NCBI GenBank assembly: GCA_023819545.1
Contig: JAMWCA010000082.1
Location: 1-6,013 of the forward strand
DNA from: Candidatus Omnitrophota bacterium
GTDB taxonomy: Bacteria > Ratteibacteria > UBA8468 > B48-G9 > JAFGKM01
DNA length: 6,013 nucleotides
Reading direction: 5' to 3'
Part shown: positions 5,251-6,013 of the stretch, one piece after another
Layout of the letters: every line of letters begins with the position of its first letter
How positions within the stretch are numbered: the first letter of the stretch is position 1
Notes under the pieces: generated by a model
The model's database searches: none
Told to the model about the DNA's origin: nothing
The model's input: the letters and a program-made list of their open reading frames with translations, nothing else
Program-made: the position numbers and the translations under genes

Positions 5251-6013
5251 AAAACTTATCAAAACAGGCGCTTAAATTACATAAAAAAGCGAAAGGTAAA
5301 CTTGAAATAAAGATAAAAGTGCCTTTAAAAACAAAAAAAAATTTATCTCTTGCCTATACACCAGGAGTTGCTATCCCTTGCCTTAAAATAAAAGAAAATA
5401 AAGAAAAGGTCTATGATTATACATGGAAATGGAATACTGTTGCAGTTGTAACTGATGGAAGTGCTGTTTTAGGGCTTGGTAATATTGGTCCATATGCTGC
5501 ACTCCCTGTTATGGAAGGTAAAGCAATTTTATTTAAAGAATTTGGTCAAGTTGATGCAATACCAATATGTCTTGAAACACAAAAAGTTGAAGAAATAATT
5601 GATATTGTAAAAAAAATAGCACCTACTTTTGGTGGAATAAATCTTGAAGATATATCTGCACCAAGATGTTTTACAATTGAAAGAAGATTAAATGAAGAAA
5701 TAGATATTCCTGTTTTCCATGATGACCAAGATGGAACAGCAATAGTTGTTCTTGCCGGTTTGATAAATGCTTTAAAACTTGTTAATAAAAAAATTGAAAA
5801 TATAAAGATTGTAATAAACGGAGCAGGAGCAGCAGGAATAGCAATTACCAAAATGCTATATAAGGTTGGAGCAAGAAAAATTATGCTATGTGATAGAGAA
5901 GGGATAATTTACAGAGGGAGAAAGGAAAATATGAATTTTGCAAAAGAGGAGGTATTAAACTACCTATGGGAAGAATCAAAAAAAGGGAGTTTAAAAGATG
6001 CTATGAAAGAATC
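5247..6013 (+). CDS. Malic enzyme, NAD(P)-dependent oxaloacetate-decarboxylating malate dehydrogenase (N-terminal part, cut by window edge)
   Basis: The enzyme oxidises and decarboxylates malate to pyruvate and CO2 with reduction of NAD(P)+. The window holds 255 codons of a frame still open at the edge. Motifs of the short bacterial family appear in order: YTPGVA (37-42, Tyr37 the likely catalytic tyrosine), TDGSAVLGLGNIG (69-81), PVMEGKA (87-93, catalytic Lys92), INLEDI (131-136, metal ligands E134/D135), FHDDQDGTAIV (157-167, metal-site aspartates) and the dinucleotide-binding NGAGAAGIA (191-199). D216 in LCDREG (214-219) falls near the end of the second Rossmann strand, which leans to NAD+, but cofactor choice is unproven. 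The usual HDDQHGTA has Asp for the second His. The ATG overlaps the hppA stop and has no Shine-Dalgarno, suggesting translational coupling. Whether a phosphotransacetylase-like domain follows, as in MaeB, cannot be seen. Confidence 0.93.
   Translation, partial: MKNLSKQALKLHKKAKGKLEIKIKVPLKTKKNLSLAYTPGVAIPCLKIKENKEKVYDYTWKWNTVAVVTDGSAVLGLGNIGPYAALPVMEGKAILFKEFGQVDAIPICLETQKVEEIIDIVKKIAPTFGGINLEDISAPRCFTIERRLNEEIDIPVFHDDQDGTAIVVLAGLINALKLVNKKIENIKIVINGAGAAGIAITKMLYKVGARKIMLCDREGIIYRGRKENMNFAKEEVLNYLWEESKKGSLKDAMKE

Noticed and set aside
5546..5851. Minus-strand open frame of 101 codons inside the malic enzyme gene
   Set aside because: It is antisense to conserved malic enzyme motifs; its hydrophobic look follows from the complement of Lys/Glu/Asp-rich codons.

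Overview
The window is AT-rich bacterial chromosome, packed with housekeeping genes. Codon use is uniformly AT-rich (ATA for Ile, AGA for Arg, GGA for Gly). I see no insertion sequence, phage gene, CRISPR array, tRNA or rRNA. A K+-dependent type membrane pyrophosphatase, a malic enzyme and the non-mevalonate (MEP) isoprenoid pathway suggest an energy-economical, probably anaerobic, low-G+C bacterium. The gene order YacL-like protein then ispD recalls Bacillota, but some protein variants (notably MnmA) are not of the textbook type, so an uncultivated lineage is possible. This placement is inference; no marker in the window settles it.

Layout: two gene blocks diverge from a short AT-rich control region at about 3054-3156. 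The leftward (minus strand) block reads mnmA (tRNA U34 2-thiolation), a YacL-like membrane PIN-TRAM protein, ispD (MEP pathway) and the start of argJ (arginine biosynthesis), which runs off the left edge. The last three genes are tightly packed: yacL and ispD overlap by an ATGA, ispD and argJ by 16 bases. A good sigma70-type promoter lies between mnmA and yacL, so yacL-ispD-argJ can be transcribed separately from mnmA. The rightward (plus strand) block reads hppA (ion-pumping membrane pyrophosphatase), then a malic enzyme that overlaps it by an ATGA and runs off the right edge.

The longest open frames need start corrections at two genes. For yacL and for hppA, a strong Shine-Dalgarno sequence lies inside the 5' end of the longest frame, and the predicted transcription start falls at or after the upstream ATG. 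Their likely starts are 1927 (minus) and 3157 (plus).

Functionally, hppA would recover energy from the pyrophosphate released by biosynthesis as an ion gradient. Its translational coupling to a malic enzyme puts an energy-conserving pump and a pyruvate/NAD(P)H-producing enzyme in one transcript. The left block mixes tRNA modification, isoprenoid precursor and arginine synthesis without an evident shared pathway. I found no convincing undescribed system. The points most worth a second look are two acidic residues in the pyrophosphatase ion-gate helix, a MnmA variant with three candidate cysteines, a duplicated promoter-like repeat before hppA, and the hppA-malic enzyme coupling.
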